Notes under the pieces: model-generated
The model's database searches: none
Seen by the model: the letters and a program-made list of their open reading frames with translations, nothing else
What the model was told of the DNA's origin: nothing
Assembly (NCBI RefSeq): GCF_036370855.1
Contig: NC_088113.1
Location: 14,032,501-14,096,500, forward strand
Source: Dromaius novaehollandiae
Taxonomy: Eukaryota; Chordata; Aves; Casuariiformes; Dromaiidae
Direction of reading: 5' to 3'
DNA: 64,000 nt
In this document: positions 24,476 through 38,440 of the stretch, one piece after another
Numbering within the stretch: position 1 is the stretch's first letter
How the letters are laid out: each line of letters opens with the position of its first letter
Position numbers and translations under genes: made by a program

Positions 24476-27400
24476 AACAGTGGGTGATTGATACTATTTT
24501 TCAGCTTCTATCAGGTAGCATGGAAGACAATGAGCAGTGATTAAGGCCTGATAATATGGCCAGAAGGATGGAAGAGACCAGAGACCGGTGGCTCTGTTGT
24601 CTCATAGGCCTTTTGGTGCCAGGAGAAGAGCTATGGCAGTGAACATCATTTTGGTGTGCCATTTGCATTGACATTCCTTTCCACCACAGGATTTCCTTAC
24701 AAAGTCTTCCTCAGCCATAAGCCCCTTTTACAAATAAAGTGATGAAACAGACTCCTGTGTTGAATTTAGGTAGACGGGAGGGAAGTAACTGCCAGATCTT
24801 TTTTCCATGGCGCTCACAGTCCCTGGTCGGCCACACTTATGTTGGGTGATACTAACTAGAAACAAGAGCTAAGTAAAGTTGCATGCAAAAAGACAACAGG
24901 CACATCAAGAAGATGCTCTCGTGAATAATATCAGCACAGTGCACCTCTCACTGGGGGAAGAACAGAAAGAAACAGCAGCTATGCAGGTAGTTTGAGAGAG
25001 CTGCTTCACCTTGAAAGATCAAAACAGAACATTCCCCTTGTCTGAGCTTTCCTTGGGGCACTGCAGATTAGCATTAACTCCACTGCATGATTAAAATAGT
25101 CTATATCAATTTCTCCAAAATCTTATAAATGCCCTTAAAAAAGTATCTGCATTCAATCTGAAATTTTGGGACTCTATTCGGACTGTTTGCCTTATAAAAT
25201 CCTAACCTTCCTAAAACCCAAGTTTCCTCATGAAGCAGAGAAAGCATCTTTTCTATTCTTTTCTATTTGCATCTGCAGATAAAATAAATGTGCATACTGA
25301 GGAGTCTAACAGCAACATTGTGAACTAGCAAGAAACAGGCAGGGGCTTGGTGAGATAGCAGTACACAGTGGGAAAGCACAAGGCCTAAAAGGAGAACAAA
25401 GAGAACAGACAGTGGTGGAGTATGATGCAGCAGAGAATTAAAACCAGCTCTCTCACAGATACCATTTTATGCAAACACAGTAATAGAAAAAGAAGTTCTG
25501 ATGCTGAGCAAGTGGACTATAGGCAAGTGCTTCTACTCAATTAATGCTTCTACTTCAACGTCGTGCCACTAATTACTGCCAGTAACAAAGGAGAACAAGC
25601 TAATACATCCATCTGCAGTTGTATCACAGTACCGCAGCACCTAATACCAAGTTTCCTCTCTGTATGTTTTTGCATGCTAGGTGCTGATAAAGATCTTTTC
25701 CTCTAGTTTCACGTTTGCTTGGTATTCTTGTGTAATGGCCAAACCTGTCTGGTTACAGACTCCTCTGTCTATCCTGGTTAACGTCCTCCTCTCTGGACCC
25801 CATGAGGGAAGCTAGGAAGCCTTTGGTGTTTTTGGCCATTTGTTGCATTGTCTGGGCTGTCATTGTCTGTTTCAGCTGTGGACTGCTCAAAAACCAGCAG
25901 TCTACTCTGTGCATTACTTGAAGTCTTACTTAGCTTCGCTGATCTCCAGAGCAACTTTTGTTTGAATTGGTACTGAAATCAACTTTAGTAGTATCAGTGC
26001 TACAGGTGTACAATGTAGATATCCTGATTTCTCTTCAATCAAGAATCTCAAGTCCAGTGTTCACAGGGAGCCCATAAAACTGTTACAAATGGCATATGAT
26101 TCTGGGCTTGTGAATTCACTATCACCTGGTAGTAGTGAACAAGAAATCCTGGATGCTTGTCAGTTTTTAAATGAAGAGACAACATGCGAAAGGTACCAAT
26201 TGCAATGGAAAGAACATAACTTGCAGGCATTCCAGTCCCAGTGTGAGGCAAGGCAGTGTTAGCAAAATCCTCTCCTGGGGAACAAACTGACTACCAGGCC
26301 AGTGAGATATTCATTCATTCCTATGAACCTTAAAAAAATAAGCTCGCAGCAGAATGAGTTAACACCTGTCCTGTGGAGTACTATTACTTTAGCCTAAAGG
26401 CCCTGGCTGTATGGGAATATAAGGCACTAAAAGGTGAATTAAGTAAAATTACTCTGATGTGACATCCGCATAGCAACTGCTGTTATAGCAACAAGACCTT
26501 TAGTTCCTCAAGTCACTTAAAAATAAACAATAATAGTAAAAAGACACTTTGCTTCCCAAGCCATTAAGAAGTTTTTCAAAAAGAAAATTTCACCTGAGAA
26601 GAGCTTAGTATTAGTGTTATTATACTAGCTGTTAACAGATCCAGCAGGTGTACAGTATTGCAGTACTAAAATCACAACTTTTCCTAATTCTTATTCTGAG
26701 TTCATCACCCTTTTAATTAACAGATTGTAGCATTTAATACATCCCTCCCCAAAATACAAGAGGAAAAAAACCCCAATGCATTTGGCTACAATGTGTTATT
26801 ATGAATGGCTGATAGAGAAACGGGGGAGGGTACATGTGTGAAAAATGAAAAGTATATTTTTTATTGATGCTCGCTATTAAATTTGACAGATAGCATTTGC
26901 CTCCAACCTTTAAAGCCAGAAGTGGAACAGATGTTCATGAAAAGCCAGTTAATTTCCTGCCATTTGTGAACTGATTAGAAACTGAAACATTAGCACACTG
27001 ACACTTCTTTATTTTTAATCTTGCTCATGTTTTGAAAGGAAAAGAAAAGAACCACCAGGAGCTAAGCTCTGGTTTTCAGATAGGAATGGCTGCACACTCT
27101 TGTTTCCTCTTTTAACCCAAACCCTTTCTGCTAAGGAAATAGAAAAGAACAAAACTGATAGGCCACAGCCAGAAGCAAACTTAGCATTGCAAACCGTCTT
27201 CTTGTGCATAGCTGACACATGCTGCCAGCATAGTCGGTGAATGAGGAAGAGAGAGTGTAGCTGTTGCTTTCTAACACACCTATCTATTGTTGCAGTTGTG
27301 AAGTACATGAACAAAGGGTCTAAAGCTGGTTTCAAACGCTGATAGTAAACAGGTAGTTACGCTTGCATGGGTCGTTGTCAAAAACCAAGCGTTCTGCCCT

Positions 27401-27804
27401 GTAATGAGGAACAAGGAATGAGGAACTTTTCCAGTTTTAGTTTTGAAAAGTGTTGTTACTGAGTTGCATTCATAGGAGGCCAAACAATTTCTGTTTCAAT
27501 AGTTCCCAGAACAGAATTCAGGGCCAAATACAAATCTGGTATAAGCAGGCTCAATTCCATTCAAAACTGAATGGTGTCTCCAGATCTTTTTCAAGGACAA
27601 CTCACTTTTGTCATAAATATTTATGTACTATTATTAATCCCAGTGGGAGAACTTTGGGCATGCATTATCAGTTATTTATATACTCCCTGCCCCCAGAAAG
27701 CTGAAACTTTTACTCTCCTGGGTCAGATGTGGGAAGTTACTCAAAAGTAAAGCTGGTCAGAAATTTTCTGACAAAACAAGGTTTTGTTGGATAATAACAA
27801 TTTG
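24476..27804. other. intergenic, no gene seen
   Basis: AT-rich non-coding DNA without recognisable exons. An AATAAA on the minus strand at about 27007-27012 could serve the candidate minus-strand exon at 27.8 kb. Confidence 0.45.
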
Positions 27805-27976
27805 TTAAGCCTGAAACATGTTATTTAAAGCATCTTGGGGTTTGATGAACTGCCACTGAGGCTGCGGCAAGGTCCAGTAAAGCTCGTCCCGTATAGTGCC
27901 AAGCCGCCAGCCCTGGGGCAGCTGCTCAGAGAATTTGACTTTCTTGTCAGTTTCACTGCTGTTCATGTCAATTTCA
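27805..27976 (-). CDS. coding-like block, possible last exon of an unknown gene
   Basis: Read on the minus strand, a strong acceptor (CTTTGCCTTCCTTCAG) opens a frame of 56 codons ending in TAA. The same frame is open back to a second acceptor-like CTGCAG at 28010-28015. The peptide is rich in Trp, Pro and Gln near its end (QLPQGWRLGTIRDELYW). By hand count over the 67 open codons, G+C at codon positions 3, 1 and 2 is about 61, 48 and 39%, an order typical of real coding sequence, and the flanks are AT-rich. The entry phase needs two bases from an upstream exon. I do not recognise the protein; small axonemal proteins have similar composition, but that is only an impression. A conserved non-coding element is the main alternative. 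Confidence 0.3.
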
Positions 27977-28009
27977 CTGAAGGAAGGCAAAGTCCAGGGA
28001 GTTTCCAAT

Positions 28010-30414
28010 CTGCAGCGAATTTAGAAAAGTCATCCCCTCAGCAGGGAAAGCAAGTTCAGAACAAGCAAAGAACTTCCTGCAAACTGGAAACCCTGCTTTT
28101 CAAGCCAGCTCTATTAGCAAGTAATTAAAAAAACAAAACAAAACAAGTTCTCTGTATCTGAAACCAAGATTTAAAAGATGAGAATCTGTCAGGGGAAGTT
28201 CTCCATGAGGTCACCACATTAGTCCAAGTTCTGTATCCTTTGCCCATGCTGGGCATACATGTACAACTGAAAAAGCATAAGCTTGCAAGCATGTAATGTA
28301 TACTTTGCTTATCTTTGCTTACCTATAGTTTGAACAGTGTAATTGTGATGAAACAGAAGACTCAGCGAGCAGATTTTCTCTTTCTCTTTCTGTGTGTGTG
28401 TGTTTGTGTACACCCATGTGTCTGATTGAAGTCAGAGTACAATTACAGAAATGAAAAGCTGGCATACAGTGAGAGCTGCTGGAAGTGTATCATGTTGAGT
28501 GAGAAAAGCCGATGTGCTTCCTATGAAAAATTTCTTGGTTCTAACAATTATTTCACCTAAGATGAATCTTTTTGTATGCATGTGGAAAGGTATGCAATTG
28601 TTTTCTGATTGAGTTTCATGTTTTAGTAACAGGTGGTTGGACTAATCCTCAGAAATCCGCATGCAACTCATAAAGCATAACTCGTTCTGAATACTGCTTT
28701 TGCCATGAAGCAGTATTGAATCAGCACACACCCAGCTTAAATGTTACGAAACCACTTGAGTGAAACTATCCAAGTTAGTTACCTCTCCCCTAATACAAGA
28801 ACAGTGAGGATGTTACACAAATATTCTCTTCTGTATTTATCCTCAACCTTTAGACCAGACCTTCAGTTGGAATAAATTAGAATAACTAAACTGATGTCAG
28901 CAGGACAATGCATATGCTTAAAATTAAGCATAAAGCAAATGGCTTCCTGAATCCAGAGTTTTCACTATCTCACAGAATTTAGCCCTCTTTTCAAAGATTT
29001 GCTAAAAGGTGCACAGTTCCCCTTTAAATTCCTTTCCTTACTCCGCTTTCAAGTTTTCTTTACTTTTTAATTCCTTTCTTCTTCCTACTTCTACTACCAC
29101 TCCTCTGCTTCCTCCCTCTACTGGGGGAGGGGAGAAGGAAGAATAAGTGCTTTGTTGTTACTCCCCGCCCCCAACTTGTAAAGTTTTCTTCTTCTCATAC
29201 CCCACTGGAAAGTAGCATTTCGCCTATCATCTGAAGAAATGCTACAATTTTTAATTGACAAGTTCATGTTGAAAAAGAAAAGAAGAAAGGCTTTGTGGGG
29301 AGAAAGAATGCATCACGTCTTCCAGACGTGAAGTGCAGCACTGCAGAATGGGACTCTGTGGTATGATGTCTACATTAGTGATTGTATCACTCCTATTAGC
29401 CAGAGTCAGGCAAACTGAGCTAATTGAAAAGTGAGAAAAGCCACCCCCCCTAGCTGCTGCGACTCCATCTCCCTCTCTTTTAAGGCCTTTTAGGGTTTCA
29501 CTTCTCTATTTTCTATTCTTCAGGAATTTCCTATTCCCAGCTATTTCAGTCCCTTTCCCTGTCCTTCCACTATAAACTGATCAGCTGTTAAACAATTCAC
29601 AGGAAGCATCCTTACTACACTTGAACACCTAATGTTCCAGGGAGGGAGGAAATTCAAGGCAGCATGTAATTCTCAGCCTGTCCCAGGTTCTCTGCCTACT
29701 CAAACACATGAAGCACACATTTTTTTTTCAGCTTTCAGGCTTAGAAACTTCCTTTTGAAATGAAAATAGATTTGTAATTGCAGTTCCTTAACTGAGATGG
29801 ATCAGATCTGTATAGCACTAATTTTGACATCTCTGCTTTAGACAGAAAACTAGACAGATTATGGGCTTATTCCTTTTTCAGCGTTAACTTCACTCCAAAA
29901 GCCAAGAGAACAAGTTGTTTGAAAGAAGCAATTTATTGTCTCAAATAAGGTCAACTGCATAATGATTAATTTCATACAAATCATAAATGTGCTAAATTAA
30001 ATTGTTATTGAAGACCCTGGCAAAAAAATACAGAAGTCATGACTAATTTTAAAATCATACAAATCTAACCAGTGAAAGGAGCTCCGAACTTACAGGAAGG
30101 GGATCATAGAAAAACTGAGACTTAATTTGCACAAATGCTGCAATCTTTACACAGAGCCTTCATATCTAAGCAAAACTTAATCCTTTCCAATAATAATAAA
30201 GAAACTCAAACAGTTTATTACATTGTTTAGCATATTCTGATATTTCTGTATAAACTCATCTGTATTTAAAAAACTCTCCCCCCTCCCCCCAAGAATGTTT
30301 ATCTGCTTATAGGGTCCTATTGTTAACTCAAGGTATAACAAAGTAACAAGACTTCTGGATAAATTCATTTATTAAAAAAGGTGGAAGGGTTGAATATATG
30401 TAACTTGGTAAAAT
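28010..30414. other. intergenic, no gene seen
   Basis: Non-coding DNA with a (TG)n microsatellite at 28390-28408 and pyrimidine-rich stretches near 29030-29120. No exon is supported. Confidence 0.5.
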
Positions 30415-30625
30415 TATGACTAAGGGAGGATATGATAACAGCCTAAAATATTTGAAGTGTGTAAACATGACAGACTGGCATGAAATGGTGTGGGCTGAAA
30501 ATGAAATTAGACAGAATAGCAATGCAGTCTCCTAGACTGTGGAACATTTTGCTAACAGGAGTGGTGTTTGAATCATTTAAAACTAGACTGGACAAGGAAC
30601 TGGAGAACATACTACATGGCTGGAG
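30415..30625 (+). mobile_element. CR1/L3-type LINE fragment
   Basis: Two separated blocks match the end of a CR1-clade element. The first is AAGGGAGGATATGATAACAG followed by ATATTTGAAGTGTGTAAAC, the end of the reverse-transcriptase-related region. The second is TGTGGAACATTTTGC, then GTGGTGTTTGAATC and TTTAAAACTAGACTGGACAA, the start of the 3' UTR. The extreme 3' octamers are missing or decayed, so this is an old copy. Confidence 0.65.
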
Positions 30626-33600
30626 ACTCAGCTACATCAAAGGGTGATTTTCAGTCTATGAGTCACCGTGACAGCTGTGCCCCTCTGGGAAAATGCAGAT
30701 CACAAAGCTCAGGATGAAGCACATGAGAGCCAGAGACAAAGCATTCTCTGTCAAGGGGATCTGGCTACACAGCAGTCTTCAACGAAGAAATTGGGCAAAT
30801 CCAGAGACTGAGCATCTTTAGGACACACTGCCAAACAGTCTTCCTTAAAAAAGGCTCTCCAGTATGAGACTAGCACAATATTGCTAGTCCCTTCTACTCT
30901 GAAAGGGCAACCAACCAACTAAAATGGTGGGGGGGAGGAACTCAAACCAAAAACAAACCACACCTCTTGGTAAACAACGATCTTCTCCCAGAAGAAGTTT
31001 GAGCCTGGAATGGTGAAATGACCCACAATGACTCTGTGAAGTTCATGACAGACTTTCCTTCTGCTGATGATCCTGTGCAAAGGTGCCCATACAGTGGGCT
31101 CCGGAGTAAAACTCCACAGTTAGAGTGGATGAAGTCAGTCAACAGTACCATTAGTCCAGAATGGCATCCGAAAGGAAAGTTATTCCAGAATAGGTACCTT
31201 GAAATACATTTTCTCTAACAGATGATTTTCTCATATAACTAACCAGGTTCAGAGCACAGAAGAATCCAGAAATAATAGGGAAATAAGTGAAATAGGTGCC
31301 CAAACATCTTTCATTTTTTTAAACTCACGATTTAATAGATTGTTCTAAAAATCTGCTCAGTAGAAGTTGTTATTTAAATCAGTTTATTGAATGAAGATAA
31401 ACTGAGTCATATACTGATCTACACTCAGGATCTACATATATTTCCCAAATTCGAAGTTTGCCAGCATTGTTTTATTAACTAAAACTTAATCCAGCCTAGT
31501 CATCAAAATACTTGTGAAAGTCTCACATTACCAGTGCAGTTATGCTGCAGTGATGATCTGCGATTGTTTATATACTTCAGGTAATGTTTTTTCTGCTTAA
31601 ATGACCAAAATGAAAGGAATGATCTAAACAGGGTCCACAAAACTAAAAACTGTAACAGAAATCCCTTTTCTTCATCCAAAATAACTGCAGCTGGAAATTA
31701 CCAAAGACCAATTTCATAAACATGATATTCACTTTCATCTGAAAGCAAACAGGACTTTGGAAACATGCAGTGGTCATTCTCATTGTCTGTGTACCTGTTG
31801 TAAAGATCACCCGGGTAAAACAGGGACAAGCACGGCCCTCTAACATATGTGAAATTGTGTGCATAAAAATTGTTCTTGTGGACTAGCAAATTCACCTAAA
31901 AGTTAGAAATACTTACTTCATCCACTATGCTTTCAAGTGGTAATATTCTGCTCTTGCCTAATTCTACCAAAATTCATTTATCCTCCCTGCCCCCAAATAC
32001 ACCTAAAACCAGAAAATAAAACTACAGTCCTACAGAAAGTTTGACTTTACAGGGGGTTGAGAGATACTGAATTATTGGATTTATTCCAAATTAGAAGTCT
32101 CATTTCTGGAACTGAAGGTTTATTTTTTTTAAAGAAATACTGCACTGCAGTCTAAAATGTAATGCAAATGGTCATAAAAGTCCTGTTTTTCTCCTAAGAA
32201 CTACGTGAAATGTGACTTTGTCAAGCTTTTCCAACCTTCTCCCTGAACAGAGTTCTAGTTATAGTGATGTGATTTCACAAAGCACTTCAATTCTAACAGT
32301 CCTGCATGCAGTCGCCCTTGATTTCCTCCGGGTGAACCACCCAATTCGCTGACTAACCCAGACCCTGCCGTGTCCAGGAAGACCCCCTGCTGCAGAAGAA
32401 GTGCCGCCGAGTACGAGCTACTCTGCCCGGCCTTATTTAGAACTGTTGGATTATTTATAGGTGTCTTAAATTGGAATGAAATATATATTCTTATATCTTC
32501 TTATATTCTTACATTCTTGTAGCCTGACATCTACCCCGTACAATGCATTCTGCTTTACATGAATTTCTCCTCCCTGCCCCCTCAACCTCCTTAATTACCA
32601 AAGATAGCTGGAAGTGAAGTGCATTCCAGCCGAGTATGAGTTTGTCAAAGGACACGGAGCTTGCTGACAGACACTGTTTGAACAGTCACTTTTTTTCTTA
32701 AGTATCTTCTTAATAAAGGTACCTCCAAAATGTGTCTTATTAGGAGGCATACAATTAGTTACGGACCTTTGTTTTTGTGTTATCTGATCTTGTGGTCTTT
32801 CATTTTCATTTAGACTGATGTTACAACGATGCAGTTGAGATTATTAAAAGAACTGTTATTTAGGCTACAGAAGATGAATGCAGGATACCGATCACTCAAT
32901 ATTAAATCTCACCCTCAAACATCACTTGCTTGTATTACTTATTCTTTTATATTTTTACTCAGTTACTAAGAGACGGTAGTACTGGGGCCATAACAGCATG
33001 CCCACTGAAACTGAAAGATATTATTTGTGGATGATAGAGGCCTACAATGTATCTGTGGCACTTGCACCTATAGTTTCATGTCTAATTTAAAAGATATTTG
33101 TGTGTGCACCAGTCAGGCAACACGTAGCCACTTGTACATGTAGTTTTACAATCTTTGTATGAAATCCTAGAACTACCTTTCTGCAGGGAGATGAAGAAAG
33201 TCACCTACAATGGTACATCAAGTCAACACCTCATCAGCTTCAAAGTTTTGATATAGGTTTTTAAGCCAAAGATGCATATAGCATCAGCAAAAAAATAAAG
33301 CCAAGCTTGTACATGGAGAGAGAACAGAGATTTGTGCATCTTTGTTCTCAAGAATACTGAAGAAAAGCAACTACATCATTAGCATTCATGCAAAATATAT
33401 ATGAGATAGAATAGTTAACAAGAAAAAATGTTCCTGGGACAATTTCGAAAGCTGTTATTTTATTTGCATAATAGATCAGATAATTTGCAAGACCTGACAT
33501 CTCTTATTTCAGTCATCAAACAGGAAACAGAAATAACAGACTGTGACTTGTGACTGATCATGTGACAAGAAAACCGAACAACACAGAATCTCTTCCCGGC

Positions 33601-35365
33601 CTCTCTATGGAACAACCACCGGAGAGAATTTGTTTGCACAAGCTATTTGATGAATCATAGTGAATAAACAGACTCAAATCAGGTGATTTAAAAGCAGAAA
33701 GGGGCTAAATTAGATTATTCACAATGATTGCAATCAAATCTATTTTATCTTATTCTACAAAATATTTCTTTTTATCTAATCAGATTACCCAATGCCTAAT
33801 AAATTTAAGTACCTCATGATAAAGTGAGCCATGCTGAGTAGTTTTTGTGTGAAGGAGAAGAAAGTTTTGAGCCTCTTGTAGTTCAGATTTGGGTCACTTG
33901 TTTTATTCAGCCTTGTCTGCTCTTTCCAAACCCAAACTTGACTTTCACTGACATTATAAATGTTGTTTGCCCTACTCCAGACATCATGAGACTTCTTTCT
34001 TATTCTCAAGCACACTAATATTCAAACATCATGTGCGTGGAAACAAGATCAGCAGTTTCTCTTTCTATAGCTATCTGTGCCTTTAGGTACAAGCAGCCAG
34101 AAGCTTTTGGCTGGGCCATCAGTAGCTCCACAAGGTCTGGGCACAGATCTCAAAATCATCCTAGAAGTAGCAGATTCCAGAATTACGCTATTTGGCTTGT
34201 TTCCATTTCCACTTGGAAAACTTTGAAGAAGCAACTGCTATTGCTGCTTCGCAGTGAAATAACTCATCCTGTAAAATATTGATCACTCAGTTCCAATAAA
34301 CCACTCTGTACCTTGCAAACTATATTTTTCGCTGGACTTGATAGATCATTCTTCTTTCAGTACGCTTTCTCTCCAGAGTTTTATCGACAAGCCTAAAATG
34401 AGTGATTTCTCAGAGCAGAGCCCTGCTCTTTCTAAGAACACAGATATCTGTTAAATCTGCATCAAGACATTCAAAAAGCATTGGTGCACGTGGGAAGTTG
34501 CGTTTCACAAGCCTCTCACGACACTGCTTCTGTTGTGCATGCCAATAAAACCAGGGCACAGGCCCTGAGAGGCAAGTGCTGCCTTTATTTGGTCTTTAAG
34601 CTTTGATAGAGTATTAGCTGCTGTGTGATCTTTATTAGAAGCAAGGAAGCACTGTGTAGTTTGTCAGGCAGTGGCAGATGTGAAGCACTGTGGGCTTTTT
34701 TTGTGTATTTTTTGTTTGTTTTTACTCCTAGCAAGTTCTGACAGCCCTGCAAACAAACATTTGACCCTCTGTGTATCTGCATACAAGTACATTTATTTAT
34801 TTATTTATTTATTAAGTTTTCATTCACTGTAGTGAGGTTATAGTCAGAAAAGCACTACCGAAAATATGCCCAGTCTTCCCCACTATTCTTTCAACTGTCT
34901 TATCAACCACAACTTTTGTACTGTCTGCTTGTACTGCACAGGTACCTGGAATATTGAGGGGAAAGCATATAAACTAGAATTATGCTGGTTGCCCACATCC
35001 ACCCTGGTGATTTTCCCCATGTTATATAATAAATTAATATTTCCCTGTGCAGTAGAAACTGGAAGTAGCTTATCGCTGTCTCTTAAAGCAGAGACGGGTG
35101 TCTGTCCCCACTCAGCTGCTCATTGCTGCCATCTCAGAATTTGCTGGCAAGCTGCTTTTATGACTGCCTCTGGCTCATTTAGCCTGAAATCAATGAACTT
35201 AAATAACTAAAAAATTCCTGCTAACCTCGCTCACCTTACTGTAGTGGGCTGGGAACAACCACATAAGCAACATGGCCCACAGATAAGGCATGGGCAGAAG
35301 CTCTTTAGCCTCAGCGAGGCGGAGGTGTGCACCTGTGGCCTTAGCTCTAGCGCGCGTGCACCCAC
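30626..35365. other. intergenic, no gene seen
   Basis: AT-rich non-coding DNA with a (TTTA)n microsatellite at 34792-34814. Open frames near 34866-35210 and elsewhere lack recognisable products. Confidence 0.5.
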
Positions 35366-35470
35366 CATCCTGCAGCGAAAGCCGGAGTTCACCCTGGGCA
35401 CTGCTCCATAGGCACGCTGGAAGTCAGTGCTCTCTTTCTGGATGGTCTGGTGTGGATGCTTAACTCCTGC
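35366..35470 (-). CDS. exon-like block on minus strand, unknown
   Basis: A 105-base phase-0/phase-0 block lies between an acceptor (ACTCTGCAG) and a GTGGGT donor. It encodes a polar peptide (QKESTDFQRAYGAVPRV in the middle). Hand-counted G+C is about 66% at third, 57% at first and 49% at second codon positions. It lies in a locally GC-richer patch, which itself lowers stop frequency, so the evidence is weak. It is on the same strand as the 27.8 kb block, but their phases do not join directly. Confidence 0.14.
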
Positions 35471-38440
35471 CTGCAGAGTAACCTGAGCTTTGCTCAGCGC
35501 TCTGGAGGTGCTCCTTGCTACCTCTTCCCTCCCGAGCACACATTACCAGGTTGGCACTAAGGAAAACATTCGCTTCACAAAAGTGCAGTAAGAATTAAAC
35601 TACCTGAATAGTTTATCCTGCCTTACTTACATGAAGGAAAGTTACAGGGAAATGTAATATTCTTTACTAAGCCAAGTGACAAATTATTTTTCTTCCTCTC
35701 CTTCCAGACAAACTTTTAAGCAAAAAACCCTTCTTGACAACTAGACTGAAGTAGCAGCCTTCAAACTGAGGAGAGGCTGAAAAAAACTGCTCCAAGTTTA
35801 ACTTGATTACCTTGATGATCATGTTTGAGAGAACAGAGGGTTGCTATGGAATAGAAAAGGTTGCTGGTAAGGACAGAATATAAAGCATATCGTCTCTCAG
35901 GAAAAATAAACTATTAATTAGCATGCGTGGAATATGTAGAGACTAACCAGGTCTGAAGTGGGGTGAAAAGAAAGCATGCCTCAACACCAACAGCATCTCC
36001 AAGTCCATGATCTCAACACCCAGTAGAGCCATGAGTCTGAGCACCAACATTTTTCTTTAGAAATTGGCTGCAGGTTTCCCTTGAAGATCAAAGTGACATA
36101 AGACAGAGAAGTGCTAGCTGTGAACTTAAAAAAAAAAAAAAAAAAAGTCTCTGGTAACTAGGCCTTTCATCCACTGCAGGGTCCAAACGCGTGGAGAGTG
36201 AGAAATACACACCAAACTTTCCAGGGATGAAAATACAGCACACTGTGAGCACAAGGTCCTCAAATTATTTTTATATTTTCATTTTATCTAATACCTCCCC
36301 CCTTCCAATAACTTCTCTTTTAACCTGTGAGTTATAATTAAAGGGTAAAGTGATAATTGCTTCAGCCAACAAGCTTATACACCTTTTCTTATCACCAAAG
36401 CAATCTCAACGCAATGATATGCCTGTCAGAACCGACTAAGGAACCTGCACATGTGTGCTGCTTACACAAAAATTTGACCTGGATCCATGACTCATATCTG
36501 CCTGAACCAGAATGCTGACGCCAAATACCAGGAACTACAGACACCAAGTTGAGTAGGAACTGTCCTTTATCTTTAAAGAGAGAGTTCAGAATATACTTTT
36601 TCCATATACTGAAGTATGTATTAGTCAGTTTTTAGAAGAGGTTCACCATTTTCAGTCTCAGGGACTACAATAGTTCCCATGAGAGCCTCAGCCACAAACT
36701 AGTACCCTGTTGTGTGAGCTATTCTACAAAAAGACTGAAATACTTTATAAAGACAATACCTGCTCAAACTTATAATTCAAGCAGCAAATTAATTTTTCTC
36801 CTTTATGATAAGAGGACATAACTGATAATGCACGCTCTATTCTGGTCCTGCTGAGTAGGATAAATTTGCACTGGAAATAATACAGGAAATGCTGGCAAAT
36901 CCTTTCTGAGCTTCAGTTAGGGGCAGGGAACAGGAATACTCAGGGCTGGTGCTGATGGCAGGATAAGCACACTTCCTCCCTTTCTCAGGCAACTGATTTT
37001 GCTGTGGCTATTCTGCTGAGGTTACACTGATGACAGTTAAGGATCCTAGTTGTCCCAGTACATGCAACGCTTTCTTACTAATAACTCACCTGTTCATCTA
37101 AGCTCAACCTATCGTGAAAGGTATGACTGCACTTCTATTTTACTCATGCAGTTATGATTCCACATGGAATTTAATTAATTATGTACATAACTGGACAATT
37201 ATGTATCTCACTGGGCCGTTATAGTTACCTGACTTGTATATGAACTGAAAGCATCGAAATAACTGTGCAACAGTATATACATTTATGACAGAGTCTGAAG
37301 CCACAAATCAGTTGTCTTTGCTTAACTGTGTACAATTGCCAGCCCCCAACCCTATTTATTTCATACCTGACATGCTTCAGTAATTTCTGTTAGGTAGCAG
37401 CTTTCTCAACTGGATGGCAGTGTTAGGTGGGAAAGGTTTGCAACACGAGATTTCACAGGTCTCACGCAGAAAATTGCAAGCTGTTTTCTGAGAAGGATAT
37501 GGTGAGAGTAAACAATGTGTTTTTTTCAAAGCAATGTGGTGAAGTACACAGGTAAGCATGTTTCCTCCCAAACAGCCATCTGTCCCAGCACAGTCTTTTT
37601 CCCTTCATTTGTCATTAGCATCTCTTTTATTTCAGTTCTAACATGAAAAAGGCGGTAAGAAAAGAACAATAACACATCCACAATAGCACACAAAGTGACT
37701 TCCGTGTTACGGTATAGACCAAATCTCTCTTGACCTTTTTGTTTCTTCTGCATTTGGAAGACAAAGAGAGAAAGGAGCAGGGAATATGGTTTTTCATACA
37801 CAAAAGGCATTTATTCTCATTTAATTTATAAGCACTTCTGTGGTGCTTGCTTAATGTCCATGTCACACTATGCATAAATACATTTTTAGATAAGCTACAA
37901 TTTTTTTTCCTGCCCTAAATATATTAGTTTTTGAAAAGCACCCGATGAAGAAGCCTCGCTCTCTCATTTCCCCTTGAGCTCATCTCTACCCCTCCTGTGC
38001 AACGCCGCTCTTCCACGCTCCCACACCCCTCACGTCCGCACGGGCCTGGCTGGGGCTGCGCGGGAGCACACACAGCACATCGCTCTTTAATCAGCGGGAT
38101 CCTACAACACGCACCAAAGCGAGCCCAGCCTTCAGTGATGTCCTGAATGGTGCCAAATATTAAACATTAACCAATACAGTAACATGGCTTTAGTCTCTGT
38201 GAAGGAGGGTAGGAGCAACAGGCACCCGGAACAGCCTCCCGGGCACAACGTCCAGGCTGAGCTCTAAACTCTAACAGAAAAAAAGCAAAGAGTAAACAGA
38301 GGATGAAACAAGGGGTTGGAGATGTGCGCTATCACTCTGTACTCAGCACGAAGTCTGTAGTTAAGAGAAGCCACCATTTTGCTGAGGCTGCAGAAGTGCT
38401 ATTTACCCTGAGCATCCCTGGGAAATGGTAAGGTACCCTG
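35471..38440. other. intergenic, no gene seen
   Basis: AT-rich DNA with a poly(A) tract at 36128-36146. From about 37975 the sequence becomes CpG-richer (37998-38070), leading into the GC-rich block that follows. Confidence 0.5.
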
